Assembly: GCF_900106525.1 (NCBI RefSeq)
Contig: NZ_FNOG01000002.1
Coordinates: 779,731-843,730 of the forward strand
Reading direction: 5' to 3'
DNA from: Lysobacter enzymogenes
Lineage (GTDB): Bacteria > Pseudomonadota > Gammaproteobacteria > Xanthomonadales > Xanthomonadaceae
DNA: 64,000 nt
The translations under genes were made by a program, and so were the position numbers. Below are positions 37,486 to 47,145 of the stretch, one piece after another. Every line of letters begins with the position of its first letter. The first letter of the stretch is position 1. Under the pieces are notes generated by a model, which was given only the letters and a program-made list of their open reading frames with translations, was not told the DNA's origin and ran no database searches.

Positions 37486-39915
37486 TCAGTCCGTGCGCAA
37501 GGCGAAAATCGGCCATCGGGTCACGATGGCGCGCAAGGTCAGGAAACACGCCGTGGCCACCGACACCACGATCACCGCATAACCGGCCACGCCCGCGCTC
37601 AACGACAGCGGCAGTTCGTAGCCGGCGTATTTGGCCAGCAAGCGGTCGGACACGATCAGGATCACCAGGCTGGCCAGCGCGCCGTAGGCGAACAGGATCA
37701 GGTTCTCCTGATAGATCATCCCGGCGATGCGCGCCGGCCCCGCGCCGATCGACATGCGCACCCCGAGCTCGTAACGGCGCAGCAGGATCCCGTAATTGAG
37801 CACGCCGTAGATGCCGATGCTCGCCAGCAGCACGGTCAGCACGCCCAGCCCGATCGCCACCCAGACGATGAACAGGTCCTTGAGCACCAGGCTGTCGTAG
37901 ATGTCGCGAACGCGCTCGTACTCGTACAGGTTGAACTGCTTGTGGACGCTGCTGAGCACGCCGAGGAATTCCTGCCGCGACAAGGTGCTGCCCGGGGTGA
38001 GTTCGACGATGAAGCGCAGGCCGCTGAAGCGGGTCGCATACATGCGCGGGGTCGGCGGCGTGCGCGGGATCGCCACATCGCGGACTACGCCGATGATCTG
38101 GTGCGGCTTGAACTCTTGCTGGCCGTCGCTCTGCCAATAGACCTGCTTGCCGATCACGTCGCCGTCGGGCGAGATCTTCTTCGCCAGCTCCTCGTTGACC
38201 AGCACCTTCTTGGCCGAATAGTTCACGTCCTCGCGGCTGAAGTTGTTGCCGCGCATGATCTCCTCGCCCATCACGCCCAGGTAGGTGTCGTCGATGAGGT
38301 TGGTCGCCACCGACACGGTCTGGCTGCCGGCCGCGTCGAGCTTCAGCGAGCTGGTCCAGCGGTTGCTCATCATCGGCACGAACAGCGCGCTGCTGACCTG
38401 CTTGACCTGCGGCAGCTGCTTGAGCTTTTCGGTGATGTCGTCGATGTAGCGCAGCCGCTCGTCGCGGTTGGGATTCATCGAGCCGATGCTGAGATTGGCG
38501 AACACCAGATCGTCGACGCGGAAGCCCGGGTCGCGGGTCACCGTGGCGTAGGACAGCTTCAGCACGCTGGCGATGGCGACCAGCAGGAACGCCGCCAGGG
38601 CGATCTGGCTGATCACCAGGAAGTTGCGGATCGAGGACGACACCTGCAGGCCCGAGCCCTTGCCGCTGGCCTTGAGCTGGCCGGCGAGGCGGCGGTAGTC
38701 CAGCACGTGCGAGACCAGGCCGGAGAACGCCAGCGCCAGCGCCGCCATCAGCGCCACCGCCACCGCGATGGTCACCAGCGAAATGCCCAGTTCGGCGATG
38801 CGCGGCAACTGCCCGGCGATGTTCTCCTTCATGAAGTGGGTGACCACCGCGGCCAGCGCCAGCGCCAGCGCCATCGAGCTGCCGATCAGCAGCAGATGCT
38901 CGGCGAACACCTGGCGGAAAATGTGGCCCTTGTTGGCGCCCAGCGTGGCCTTGATCGCCAGCTGGCGCAGTTGCTCGGCCGCGCGCGAGAGCAGCAGGTT
39001 GAACACGTTGATGCAGGCGATCACCGCCAGCGCGATGCTGCTGCTGAGGAACAGCAGCGCCGAGACCTTGCCGTCCTCGACCAGATACGACTTCAGGCCT
39101 TCGACCTTGATCCGGTAATCGGCGTTGTTGAGGAAGGTCGAACCGCGCGTCTCCTGGCGGAAGCGGTCGCCGATCAGGCCGTTGAGCGACTGCTCGGCAT
39201 CGACCGGCCGCTGGCCGGGATTGAGCAAGGCCAACACCTTGACCTGGTCGGTGAAGCCCGACCAGCTCTTGCGCACGTCCTCGGGCCAGGAATTGAATTC
39301 CCACGGCAGCCAGATCTGGGTCTTGAGGCCGGCCTGGAACAGTTCGGGCTCGATGAAGTCGCGCGCGGCGACGCCGACGATGCGGTAGGCCACGTCGTTG
39401 ATGACGACCTTGTCCTCCAGGATGTTGTCGCGGCCGCCGAAGTACTTCTGCCACGCCTCGTAGCTCAGCACCGCGACCGGATCCTTCGAGCCCACGCCGT
39501 TGCCGGCGGCGAACGGCCCGCCCTTGGCGAAGGTGGCGCCGAGCATCGGGAAGTACTTGGGCGTCGCGTTGGTCACCCGCAGCTTGGGCCGGGCGTCGAT
39601 GTTGGTGACGATTTCCTCGTTGTAGTTCAACAGCGCCAGCGCGGCGACGTCGGCGTGCTTTTCCAGTTGCTCGGCGATCGGATACGCCATGTTGTCGGCG
39701 AACTTGACCTCGTTGTTCTCGTACACGGTGCCGACCGCGACCGTCAGACGGTCCTGGTCCGGGTACGGCAGCGACTTGAGCAGCAACACCTGGTTGAGGT
39801 TGACCATGCACAGCAAGATGCCCAGCGTCACCGCCAGGGTCAGCACGATGCTCAGCACGAACAGCGGCCGCTTGCGCAAGCCGACCCAGGCGTCGGAGAG
39901 CTCGTAGCGCAGCAT
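37486..39915 (-). CDS. MacB/FtsX-type ABC transporter permease
   Basis: An 809-residue permease made of two tandem FtsX-MacB units. The first transmembrane helix (about 18-42) is followed by a periplasmic core (to about 275), then three helices with AVIACINVFNLLLSRAAEQLRQLAIKATLGA. A second unit has TM NFLVISQIALAAFLLVA, another periplasmic core and a final helix trio ending near GVRMSIGAGPARIAGM. The ATPase is a separate gene: the permease ATG overlaps the ATPase stop (TGATG). With the adjacent HlyD-type adaptor it forms a MacAB-like efflux pump, presumably for the peptide or for self-protection. Confidence 0.88.
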   Translation of the reverse strand: MLRYELSDAWVGLRKRPLFVLSIVLTLAVTLGILLCMVNLNQVLLLKSLPYPDQDRLTVAVGTVYENNEVKFADNMAYPIAEQLEKHADVAALALLNYNEEIVTNIDARPKLRVTNATPKYFPMLGATFAKGGPFAAGNGVGSKDPVAVLSYEAWQKYFGGRDNILEDKVVINDVAYRIVGVAARDFIEPELFQAGLKTQIWLPWEFNSWPEDVRKSWSGFTDQVKVLALLNPGQRPVDAEQSLNGLIGDRFRQETRGSTFLNNADYRIKVEGLKSYLVEDGKVSALLFLSSSIALAVIACINVFNLLLSRAAEQLRQLAIKATLGANKGHIFRQVFAEHLLLIGSSMALALALAAVVTHFMKENIAGQLPRIAELGISLVTIAVAVALMAALALAFSGLVSHVLDYRRLAGQLKASGKGSGLQVSSSIRNFLVISQIALAAFLLVAIASVLKLSYATVTRDPGFRVDDLVFANLSIGSMNPNRDERLRYIDDITEKLKQLPQVKQVSSALFVPMMSNRWTSSLKLDAAGSQTVSVATNLIDDTYLGVMGEEIMRGNNFSREDVNYSAKKVLVNEELAKKISPDGDVIGKQVYWQSDGQQEFKPHQIIGVVRDVAIPRTPPTPRMYATRFSGLRFIVELTPGSTLSRQEFLGVLSSVHKQFNLYEYERVRDIYDSLVLKDLFIVWVAIGLGVLTVLLASIGIYGVLNYGILLRRYELGVRMSIGAGPARIAGMIYQENLILFAYGALASLVILIVSDRLLAKYAGYELPLSLSAGVAGYAVIVVSVATACFLTLRAIVTRWPIFALRTD

Positions 39916-40637
39916 CAGGCGGCCTCGCCCTGACGGCCGGCGCCGTGGTAGGCGTCGCCCGGCTGGATCTTGCCGTCGAGCAGGTTGATCTGCTTGTGGG
40001 CGAAATTGGCGTAGCGCGGGTCGTGGGTGACCATGCAGATGGTGGTGCCGCCGGCGTTGAGCTGGCCGAGCAGGTCCATGATCGCGTCGCCGTTCTTGGA
40101 ATCGAGGTTGCCGGTCGGCTCGTCCACCAGCAGCACCGCCGGCTGCGCGACCAGCGCGCGGGCGATGGCGATGCGCTGCTGCTGGCCGCCGGACAACTGG
40201 TTGGGCTTGTGCCCGGAGCGGTTCTGCATGCCGACCTTGCCCAGGCAATCGGCCACGCGCGCCGCGGTTTCCTCGCGCGAATGCTTCTTGCGGCTGTAGC
40301 GCAGCGGCAGAGCGATGTTGTCGGCCACCGACAGCTCGTCGATGAGGTTGAACTGCTGGAACACGAAGCCGATCTTCTCGCAGCGGATTTCCGCGCTTTG
40401 GCTCAGCCCGATCTGGCTGACATCGATGCCGTCGAGCCAGTACTGGCCGGCGCTGGGCGTGTCCAGCAGGCCCAGGATCGACAGCAGGGTCGACTTGCCG
40501 CAGCCCGACGGCCCGGAGATCGAGACGTAATCGCCCTCGAGAATGCTCAGGCTCACGTCCGCCAGCGCGTAGGTGTCGACCTCGTCGGTCGAAAACACCT
40601 TGCTGAGATTCTCCACCTTGATCTTGGGATTGCTCAC
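39915..40637 (-). CDS. MacB/LolD-type ABC transporter ATPase
   Basis: A 240-residue ATPase. Walker A GPSGCGKSTLLSILG (about 41), Q-loop FVFQQFNL, signature LSGGQQQRIAIARALV (about 146) and Walker B VLLVDEPTGNLDS are all canonical for the LolD/MacB/FtsE group. The start is GTG at 40637 (MSNPKIKVENLSKVF) with GGAG 8 bp upstream; the longer open frame upstream is not conserved-looking. It is translationally coupled to the permease. Confidence 0.92.
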   Translation of the reverse strand: MSNPKIKVENLSKVFSTDEVDTYALADVSLSILEGDYVSISGPSGCGKSTLLSILGLLDTPSAGQYWLDGIDVSQIGLSQSAEIRCEKIGFVFQQFNLIDELSVADNIALPLRYSRKKHSREETAARVADCLGKVGMQNRSGHKPNQLSGGQQQRIAIARALVAQPAVLLVDEPTGNLDSKNGDAIMDLLGQLNAGGTTICMVTHDPRYANFAHKQINLLDGKIQPGDAYHGAGRQGEAA

Positions 40638-40709
40638 GACTCGCTCCGTAAGAATGTTCGATCCTTGCCGCCGTCCGGCGTGGGCGCCGGAGGTTTGCCG
40701 CACCGCGCC

Positions 40710-41972
40710 TCAGTCGACGATCGACACCGACTTTTCCGCCGCGTACTTGGACACGTCGCTCAACACCACCTGGGCGCCGTCGGCCAGCCCGGACTTGATC
40801 TGGATCTGCTTGCCCGATTCCTGGCCGAAGGCGACCGCGACGCGCGCGGCGTTGTCGCCGTCCTTGTCGACCACGAACACGTTGGTCGAGGAATTGGCCA
40901 CCACGTTGGCCGGCCGGTCGACGAACAGGGCGTTGTCGAACGACCCCACTTCGATAACGGCATCGACGTTCAAGTTCGGACGCGCGTTGTCGGGCAGCGC
41001 CTGGCGCGGCTGCAGCTCGACGGTGACGCTGCCGTCGACCACGCCGGGATTGATCTGCGCGACCTTGGCCAGCACCGGGTTGCCGCCGATGGAGATGCGC
41101 GCCTGCTGGCCGATGCGGACCGAGTCGCTCTTGGACTGCGGAATCTTGATCAGCGCGTTGAGATCCTTGTCGCCGCCGACCAGGGCCAGCTCCTTGCCCG
41201 GCTCGATGCTCTGGCCCAGCTCGACGTACAGCAGCTGCAAGGTGCCCTCGCGGCCGGCGCGCACGGTGAGCTTGTCCTTCTGCTCCTGGACCTTGTCGTA
41301 GGCCAGCTGCTTCTGCTCGACCATCTTCTTGTGGATGTCGATCTGGGCGCGGTTGATCTGCTGCAAGGTGGCGTAGCGTTCGCGCTGGATCTTCAGGTTG
41401 CGGCGCTGCTGCTCCACCTTCATGTTGATCTCGGCGTACTCGATATGGCTGAGGATGCGCTGCTTGGCCAGGTCGGCCAGCGCCTTTTGCCGCATCTCGA
41501 TCAGCTCCAGCTGCGACTGCGCCTCCAGCAGCTTGGCGTCCTCGTCCTGCAGCTCGCGCTGCTTGGTCAGGGTGATCTCCTGCACCGAGATCTTTTCCGA
41601 CTCCAGCTGCTGCCGGGCCAGGTCCAGGTCCTGGTCGATCTGCGGGTTGGACATGCGCAGGATCACGCTGTCGGCGACGACCTTGGCGCCGGGCTTGAGC
41701 ACGACCTCCTCGACGGTGGCCTTGCTGACGCTGGTGATCAGGCGGGTGCTGCTGGACTTGAGCTCGCCGTAGCCGTCGACGGTGACGTCGAAGCGGCCCT
41801 TCTTGACCACGCCCACGACCAGCGCATCGCGGCTGATGTTCATCGAGGAGGCCTTGGTGCGCAGGGCGAAGCCGAACACCACCACGCCCAGCGCGGCGAA
41901 TATCAGCAGCCACTTCTTCGACGCGAACCACTTCTGGGCGAATCCGGCGTTCCTAGACTTAACAATATCCAT
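40710..41972 (-). CDS. HlyD/MacA-type membrane fusion protein
   Basis: A 420-residue periplasmic adaptor. One N-terminal transmembrane helix (about residues 20-38), a lipoyl/barrel-sandwich half (VGVVKKGRFDVTVDGYGELKSSSTRLITS), a long coiled-coil hairpin (about 95-230) and a beta-barrel region (about 260-400). It connects the MacB-like permease to an outer-membrane factor. No TolC-type gene is in the window, so an external channel must be used. AAGGA precedes the ATG (MDIVKSRN) by 6 bp. It is first in a three-gene export unit (adaptor, ATPase, permease). Confidence 0.9.
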   Translation of the reverse strand: MDIVKSRNAGFAQKWFASKKWLLIFAALGVVVFGFALRTKASSMNISRDALVVGVVKKGRFDVTVDGYGELKSSSTRLITSVSKATVEEVVLKPGAKVVADSVILRMSNPQIDQDLDLARQQLESEKISVQEITLTKQRELQDEDAKLLEAQSQLELIEMRQKALADLAKQRILSHIEYAEINMKVEQQRRNLKIQRERYATLQQINRAQIDIHKKMVEQKQLAYDKVQEQKDKLTVRAGREGTLQLLYVELGQSIEPGKELALVGGDKDLNALIKIPQSKSDSVRIGQQARISIGGNPVLAKVAQINPGVVDGSVTVELQPRQALPDNARPNLNVDAVIEVGSFDNALFVDRPANVVANSSTNVFVVDKDGDNAARVAVAFGQESGKQIQIKSGLADGAQVVLSDVSKYAAEKSVSIVD

Positions 41973-42243
41973 TGCGTTCCTTTGTCTTCGCTCAAGCTGG
42001 TGTTCGCTCAACCCACGCTCACGCCCGCCGTCCTGCGGACTGCCGCCCGGCAGCGGCGCCGCAGCGGCGCCCGCCAGCCTTCCCGATCGCCGTGACGCGA
42101 CGCCCGCGGCGGGGCGCGCAAGGGCTGCCGCCCCAGGCTCGGGGACGGTTTTTCAGCCGGAAAAACCCCCTCCGCGAGGATAGGCAGAAAGCCAAAATCG
42201 GTAAAGGCGATCACTTCAATTCGCGGCACCGCGTCGCAGTCAT

Positions 42244-43854
42244 TCATGCTGGCAGCGCTTCCATTTCGTACTCGCGGCTGGCGAACAGCGGTTCGGCCTC
42301 CAGGCCGATCCCGCGGCACTGCTCCTGGAACAGCGCCACCTCGCGCATCTGGGTCGAGTTCTCGTTGTAGTCGATGCCCATGAAGTACTTGTACCAAGGC
42401 TCCATTCCCAGCGCGTATACGAACACCCGCTTGGGCCGGACCATGTCGATCACGTCGAACGCCTGCCGGGCGTCCGACCCGTTCAGGCGTCGGCTGTCCT
42501 TGATCGCCTTGCCGACCTTGCGCGTGGCCAGCGCTCCGTACAGCCACGTATAGGGCGCGCCGACGCATTCCATGCCGATGGCGTAGACGTCCAGGTCGGT
42601 CAGATAGCGCTTCAGGTGGGTGTACAGGGCGATGTCGGGATTGGCCGAGTCGGCGCCGAAGAACATGCGCCGGCCTTCCAGTTCCACCAGCCAGGCCGAT
42701 TTGCTGCGGATGTCCAGGTCGCCGTGCTCGCCCAGGAACGGGATCGAGGTGATGCGTCCGCCGGCCACCGGCAGCTCGTCGCACTCGTCCATTTCGCTCA
42801 CTTCGAAGCCGAACTGGCGCAGCAGCAGGCGCAGGCTGGGGTCGGCGAGCTTGCCGCCGTTGCTCTTGGGCACCAGCACCCGGCCGATCTTGTGGCGCAG
42901 CTGCAACAGGGTCTCGAAGTTGACGTGGTCCTGGTGGTTGTGGGTCAGGCAGACGTAGTCGATGGTCTCGGGCAGGTCGCTGAACCCGACCACGTCGTGC
43001 TCGCCGGCCGGATCGCGGGTGGCGATGACCGGGTCGATCAGGATCGAGGCCTGCGGCGAGCGGATCAGGAAGCCGGCGTGGCCGGTGTACTCCAGCCGCA
43101 CCCCGGATTCGACCGGGCGCGGGCCCCGCGCCGGCGGCTGCGCGGTGAACAGGTCGCGGTAATGCAGGCCGCCGGCGTTGGGATGCGCGGCGAACATCGC
43201 CTCCAGCTCGCTTTCGGCGATCGGCTGCTGGCGTGCCTTGAAGATGCGGTCGACGATGCCGGCGTTGAAATCGGCCTCGACTTGCAGGTGATTCTCGTCC
43301 GGCAATCGCGGCGTACTCAGCACGAACGGTCGGCTGCCGACCCGGGTCAGCGAGCCGAACGACAGCGACTGCAGCTGCGGCTTGTACAGCGCGCTGCGAT
43401 AGAGCAAGGGTTCGATCAGCCGGAACGAGGCGCGGTGCTCGCGGTCGAACACCAGCTCGACATAGCCGCGCAGCGGCGCCGGCACCTTCTCGTACAGCGG
43501 CGTCAACGATTCGCCGCTGGTGTGCTTGAGCAGCAGGTCGTCGAGCTCGCGCACCGCCGCGGACAGCTCCAGCAGATCCTTCTGCTGGCCTTCGATGCGC
43601 TCGACCAGGCGCTTGATGTCGTCCACTTGCTGCTCGGTGCACGACAGGAACTCGCCGCCGGTCAGGGTCGGCTCCTGCGCGGCGATGATGTGCAGCTGAT
43701 AGTTGTTGACGAACGACTTCATGATCCGCAGGTGGGTGTTCTCGACATAACGCGCCGCGGTCACCGGCGGAATCAGGTACGGCCAGGCGTACCACTGGTT
43801 GAACAGCGGTTCGAAGTAGACGTCTTCCCGCAGGTACAGTTCGCGCTCACTCAT
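42244..43854 (-). CDS. CmlA-type diiron beta-hydroxylase for NRPS-bound amino acid
   Basis: A 536-residue protein, the same length as CmlA of chloramphenicol biosynthesis (~532). The N-terminal ~240 residues are the CmlA-specific alpha/beta dimerisation domain (FNQWYAWPYLIPPVTAARYVENTHLRIMKSF). The C-terminal part is a metallo-beta-lactamase fold with HNHQDH at 305-310, Glu376 in GEHGD and Asp402 in FGADS. Replacement of the usual third His ligand by Glu marks the oxygen-activating diiron enzymes of this family, which hydroxylate the beta-carbon of PCP-bound amino acids. The start MSEREL (43854) is preferred, with GGAAAG 9 bp upstream; an ATG two codons earlier is possible. It lies beside the TauD-type oxygenase. 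Confidence 0.88.
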   Translation of the reverse strand: MSERELYLREDVYFEPLFNQWYAWPYLIPPVTAARYVENTHLRIMKSFVNNYQLHIIAAQEPTLTGGEFLSCTEQQVDDIKRLVERIEGQQKDLLELSAAVRELDDLLLKHTSGESLTPLYEKVPAPLRGYVELVFDREHRASFRLIEPLLYRSALYKPQLQSLSFGSLTRVGSRPFVLSTPRLPDENHLQVEADFNAGIVDRIFKARQQPIAESELEAMFAAHPNAGGLHYRDLFTAQPPARGPRPVESGVRLEYTGHAGFLIRSPQASILIDPVIATRDPAGEHDVVGFSDLPETIDYVCLTHNHQDHVNFETLLQLRHKIGRVLVPKSNGGKLADPSLRLLLRQFGFEVSEMDECDELPVAGGRITSIPFLGEHGDLDIRSKSAWLVELEGRRMFFGADSANPDIALYTHLKRYLTDLDVYAIGMECVGAPYTWLYGALATRKVGKAIKDSRRLNGSDARQAFDVIDMVRPKRVFVYALGMEPWYKYFMGIDYNENSTQMREVALFQEQCRGIGLEAEPLFASREYEMEALPA

Positions 43855-43901
43855 ATGCATCCGCTTTCCATGTGCAAAAACGTGGTCTGCGCCGCGGCCG
43901 C

Positions 43902-44927
43902 TCAGGCGGCCCGGGGCGGCGGGGAATGCGGGCAGTCCAGCATCGAAATCGGCTCGCCCATCGCCACCACCACCCGGCGCTGCCCGGTGTAAGCCTCGCG
44001 GCCGTGCGAACACAGGATGTTGTCGACCACCATCACATCGCCGCGCTGCCAGGATTCGCGGCAGGTGTAACGGTCGTAGGCCTGGTTGAGCGCCGCCACC
44101 TCGTCGGCGCTCAACGCGCTGCCATCGCCGAGGAAGGTCTCGAACGGCAGCCCGGTGGGGCCGTAGTTCTCGACCAGCACCTCGCGCAACTCTTCGTCCA
44201 GCGAGAAGCTGTTCCAGAACGCGACGTGGTTGAACCACACCTCTTCGCCGGTGACCGGATGGGCGACGACCGCTGGGCGGTATTGCCGCGTGGTCAGGCT
44301 GTCGTCGTCGTTCCAGGTCGCCGAGATCAGATGCTGCTCGCAATACGCCTCGACCTCGGCCCGCTCGGTCGTCGCGAACGACGTCGTCCACGGCAGGCTG
44401 ACCTGGCTGTTGTAGTTGCGCAGCAGCAGCCAGCCGTGCCGGCGGAACCGCTGGGCCAGCTCCGGCGGCACCGCCGACAGCACTTTGCGCACGTCGGCGA
44501 TCGGCGTGGCGCCGCCGCTGTCGGGCGCTTGCAGGCAGCAGAACGCCAGCATGCCGGGGAAATCCAGGGTGTAGCTGTTCTCGTTGTGCTGGCGGATGAC
44601 ATGCATCGGCGGGATTTCGGTCGACGAATAGATGTCGTTGCCGTAGCCCCTACGCGGCGTGGCCTTCTCCTTGTACTGGGCGCGATGGGCGATCAGCGCA
44701 TCGCGGACCACGGCGAAGTCTTCCGCCGACGACACCGGCAGGCCGCGCAGCAGGAAGTTGCCCTGCTCGCGCAGCAATGCGAGCAAGGCCTCGCGCCGGC
44801 CGTCCAGCCAGTCGCGCGCCGCGTCCATGTCCGGCAGCGCCGGCGCGTGCACGATGACCGGCTTGCCGGGCGCGAACTGGGGTTCGATGTCGGTGGACAG
44901 GACGGGCGATTCGGATAGGACGCTCAT
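43902..44927 (-). CDS. TauD-family Fe(II)/2-oxoglutarate dioxygenase (AsnO/SyrP-like)
   Basis: A 341-residue non-haem oxygenase. The metal site uses HNE (IRQHNENSY, about 111-119), the His-x-Glu variant of AsnO- and SyrP-type beta-hydroxylases, with the distal His in CSHGREAYTGQRRVVVAM (about 306) and the 2-oxoglutarate-binding Arg shortly after. Family members hydroxylate Asn (free) or PCP-bound Asp. This fits the Asn-like adenylation codes in NRPS3 and NRPS2, so beta-hydroxyasparagine is a reasonable guess. GGGAG lies 8 bp before the ATG. Confidence 0.9.
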   Translation of the reverse strand: MSVLSESPVLSTDIEPQFAPGKPVIVHAPALPDMDAARDWLDGRREALLALLREQGNFLLRGLPVSSAEDFAVVRDALIAHRAQYKEKATPRRGYGNDIYSSTEIPPMHVIRQHNENSYTLDFPGMLAFCCLQAPDSGGATPIADVRKVLSAVPPELAQRFRRHGWLLLRNYNSQVSLPWTTSFATTERAEVEAYCEQHLISATWNDDDSLTTRQYRPAVVAHPVTGEEVWFNHVAFWNSFSLDEELREVLVENYGPTGLPFETFLGDGSALSADEVAALNQAYDRYTCRESWQRGDVMVVDNILCSHGREAYTGQRRVVVAMGEPISMLDCPHSPPPRAA

Positions 44928-45049
44928 GGATCACTCCCGATTGCGGACACGGACGCTGCCTGGCCGAGCACGGCAGCGGACAAGGAACGGACGCGGCGGC
45001 GAGGCCGAAGCCGCGCCGCGCGCGACGGCGCGGACTGCGCCGAAACCGA

Positions 45050-47134
45050 TCACGCCAGCGCCGCCCGGCCCGCGCCGGCGTGCGCCTCCATGGCGTAGAT
45101 ATGCCCGTAGATCGGGTAGATCTCCGACATGGCGTTCTGGCGGATGTCGCGGCCGATCTGATCGATCTGGGCCGAACCGTCCAGCGACGGGGTCGGCCAG
45201 ACCAGGTCGACGCGGTTGACGCCGGGCTTGACCCGCGCGAGCGGAACCTCGATCTCGTGCGTGCGCCACTGCCCGCTCAGCGCCAGCTCGCCCCAGGTCT
45301 CGCCGTTGATGCGCAACTGCGCCTGCGCGCCGTCGGCGCCGTCGGCCGACTTCAGGGTGATCCGCAAGGTGGCCGCATCGGAGGCGTCGGACACGAAGCA
45401 GAACTCGCTGACCGGCTCGTAGCCCTTGAAGAAATCGTTGCGCTGGTTGACGCCGCCGTCGATGAACTGCTGGTTCGAGAACGAAGTGCTGTGGTAGTAG
45501 GGATCCAGCAGGTCCACCCGCCCCAGCGTGCCCAGCGAATGCGCGCGCAGGCGCAGCTCGGACACACGCGAAGCCAGGTCGATGCCGTGCTCGGCGCAGC
45601 ACTGGGCGAAGGCGTCCAGCAGCAGGCGGTCCAGGCACTTGAACTCCATCGAGAACAGATAGCGCTTGATCTGCGGCGACACCGTCTCCAGCAGTTCGGT
45701 GGCGCGCGCGTTCATCCATACCGGCAAACGCTCGTTCTGGATTTCCACGATGATGCCCATCAGCTCCAGCACCGAAGCCGATTTGTCGGCGGCGCGGCGG
45801 CAGTAGTGCAGCACCACGTCGTAGACCTGGCCCCAATGCGCGTTGTGGATCGCCGCGAGCAGATGCGCGTCGGCCTCGTCGGCATCGCTCGGCCACGGCG
45901 CGTGCGGCAGCAGCGCCTCCAGCGATGCCGGCTTGGCCAGGCCCTGCTGCAGCAGCTCTTCGCCGAGCGCGGCCATCGACATGCGGATGCCCTGGCTGGT
46001 CAGGTGGCAGTAGTCCAGGAACATTTCCTTGCCGGCGATCGCCTCGCCGGTGGCCGCAGGAAACACCTGCTGCAGATCGACCACGCGGTGGCCCTTCTCG
46101 GCCGCCTTTTCCAGCAGTTGGCGGCGGATCGCGGCGGTGATGCGCGGCGAGTAGCTGCGGGTGAAATCGACGATCGACGCGTCCTTGGCCATCTCCAGAT
46201 AGCGGCGGCGTTCGCCGTCCTGGCCCAGGCCTTCGTGGCAGGCCGCCAGCACATAGGCGGTGGTCGCGCAGTCGCCGTGATCCAGCGCCAGCATCGCCTC
46301 GGCGGCGATGCGGGCCTGGGCGAATTCGCCTTGCGCCAGCGCCGCTTCGGCCTGCGCCAGCAGCGCCAGCCAGCGCTCGTTGGCTTCCGGCGTCTGCAGC
46401 CAGTGCACGTACACCTTCGGGTCGCGCCAGTCGCCGAGGTTGAACTCCGGCAGGACCCAGCACACCGGCACGCCGCGGCGCGCGTAGAGCTCGGCGATGG
46501 CGTCCACCAGCTTGCCGATCTCGGCCGCCAGGATCGTCTCCAGCTTGCGCCGCAACCCGTTGATGCCGCCCTCGCGCAGGCCGGCGAGCAAGGCGTAGGC
46601 GTGGCCTTCGCCGAGGTAGGAGCGATTGCCGGCCCAGTTGTTGCCGGCGAAGATCGCGACCATGTCCGGCGCGAGCTGTTCGGCCTGCTCGGCGATCCGC
46701 CGCAGCGTCGCCATCGTGGCGTTGGTGCGGGCCAGATCGATCACCTGCGGCGCCTCGCCGCCCAGGTGGCCGGACATCAGCTGCTCGAGCACCTGCGCCG
46801 GCGTGTAGCCCGGATCGTAGAACATGCCGCGCGCCACCGATTCGCCCAGCAACAAGATCCGCTGGCGCTCGCTCTTGGCGGGAATGTTCTGCACCTGGGC
46901 CCAATACGCCCAGTCGGACGTGGCCGCGACGTCGCGCGAGAACACGCCCGCGTCGGCGTCCAGCTTCCAGATGCCGATGCGGCCCGGCGCATCGGCCGCC
47001 GCCGCGGGCGCCGCCGGCGCGTTGCCCATCAGCTTGGCGAAACTCAACAATTGGGCGAAATCGCCGCTCTGCCCGCGGTGGACCTGGGCGGCGATCTCGT
47101 CGGACAGCTGTTTCAACGCATGATTGTTCGACAT
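45050..47134 (-). CDS. SGNH-fold protein with TPR-like insert and C-terminal beta-domain
   Basis: A 694-residue cytoplasmic protein (no signal peptide). The SGNH block I is LLGESVARG (about 93-101), block III is FAGNNWAG (about 165) and block V is DYCHLTSQG (about 371-379). A helical TPR-like segment (QAEAALAQGEFAQARIAAEAMLAL) is inserted between blocks III and V. The last ~130 residues form a predicted beta-sandwich (LRITLKSADGADGAQAQLRINGETWGELALSG). SGNH proteins are esterases or acyltransferases. It lies 11 bp downstream of the carbamoyltransferase gene and could act on the same hydroxyl group. The exact reaction is unknown. Confidence 0.8.
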   Translation of the reverse strand: MSNNHALKQLSDEIAAQVHRGQSGDFAQLLSFAKLMGNAPAAPAAAADAPGRIGIWKLDADAGVFSRDVAATSDWAYWAQVQNIPAKSERQRILLLGESVARGMFYDPGYTPAQVLEQLMSGHLGGEAPQVIDLARTNATMATLRRIAEQAEQLAPDMVAIFAGNNWAGNRSYLGEGHAYALLAGLREGGINGLRRKLETILAAEIGKLVDAIAELYARRGVPVCWVLPEFNLGDWRDPKVYVHWLQTPEANERWLALLAQAEAALAQGEFAQARIAAEAMLALDHGDCATTAYVLAACHEGLGQDGERRRYLEMAKDASIVDFTRSYSPRITAAIRRQLLEKAAEKGHRVVDLQQVFPAATGEAIAGKEMFLDYCHLTSQGIRMSMAALGEELLQQGLAKPASLEALLPHAPWPSDADEADAHLLAAIHNAHWGQVYDVVLHYCRRAADKSASVLELMGIIVEIQNERLPVWMNARATELLETVSPQIKRYLFSMEFKCLDRLLLDAFAQCCAEHGIDLASRVSELRLRAHSLGTLGRVDLLDPYYHSTSFSNQQFIDGGVNQRNDFFKGYEPVSEFCFVSDASDAATLRITLKSADGADGAQAQLRINGETWGELALSGQWRTHEIEVPLARVKPGVNRVDLVWPTPSLDGSAQIDQIGRDIRQNAMSEIYPIYGHIYAMEAHAGAGRAALA

Positions 47135-47145
47135 GACGGTGATTC

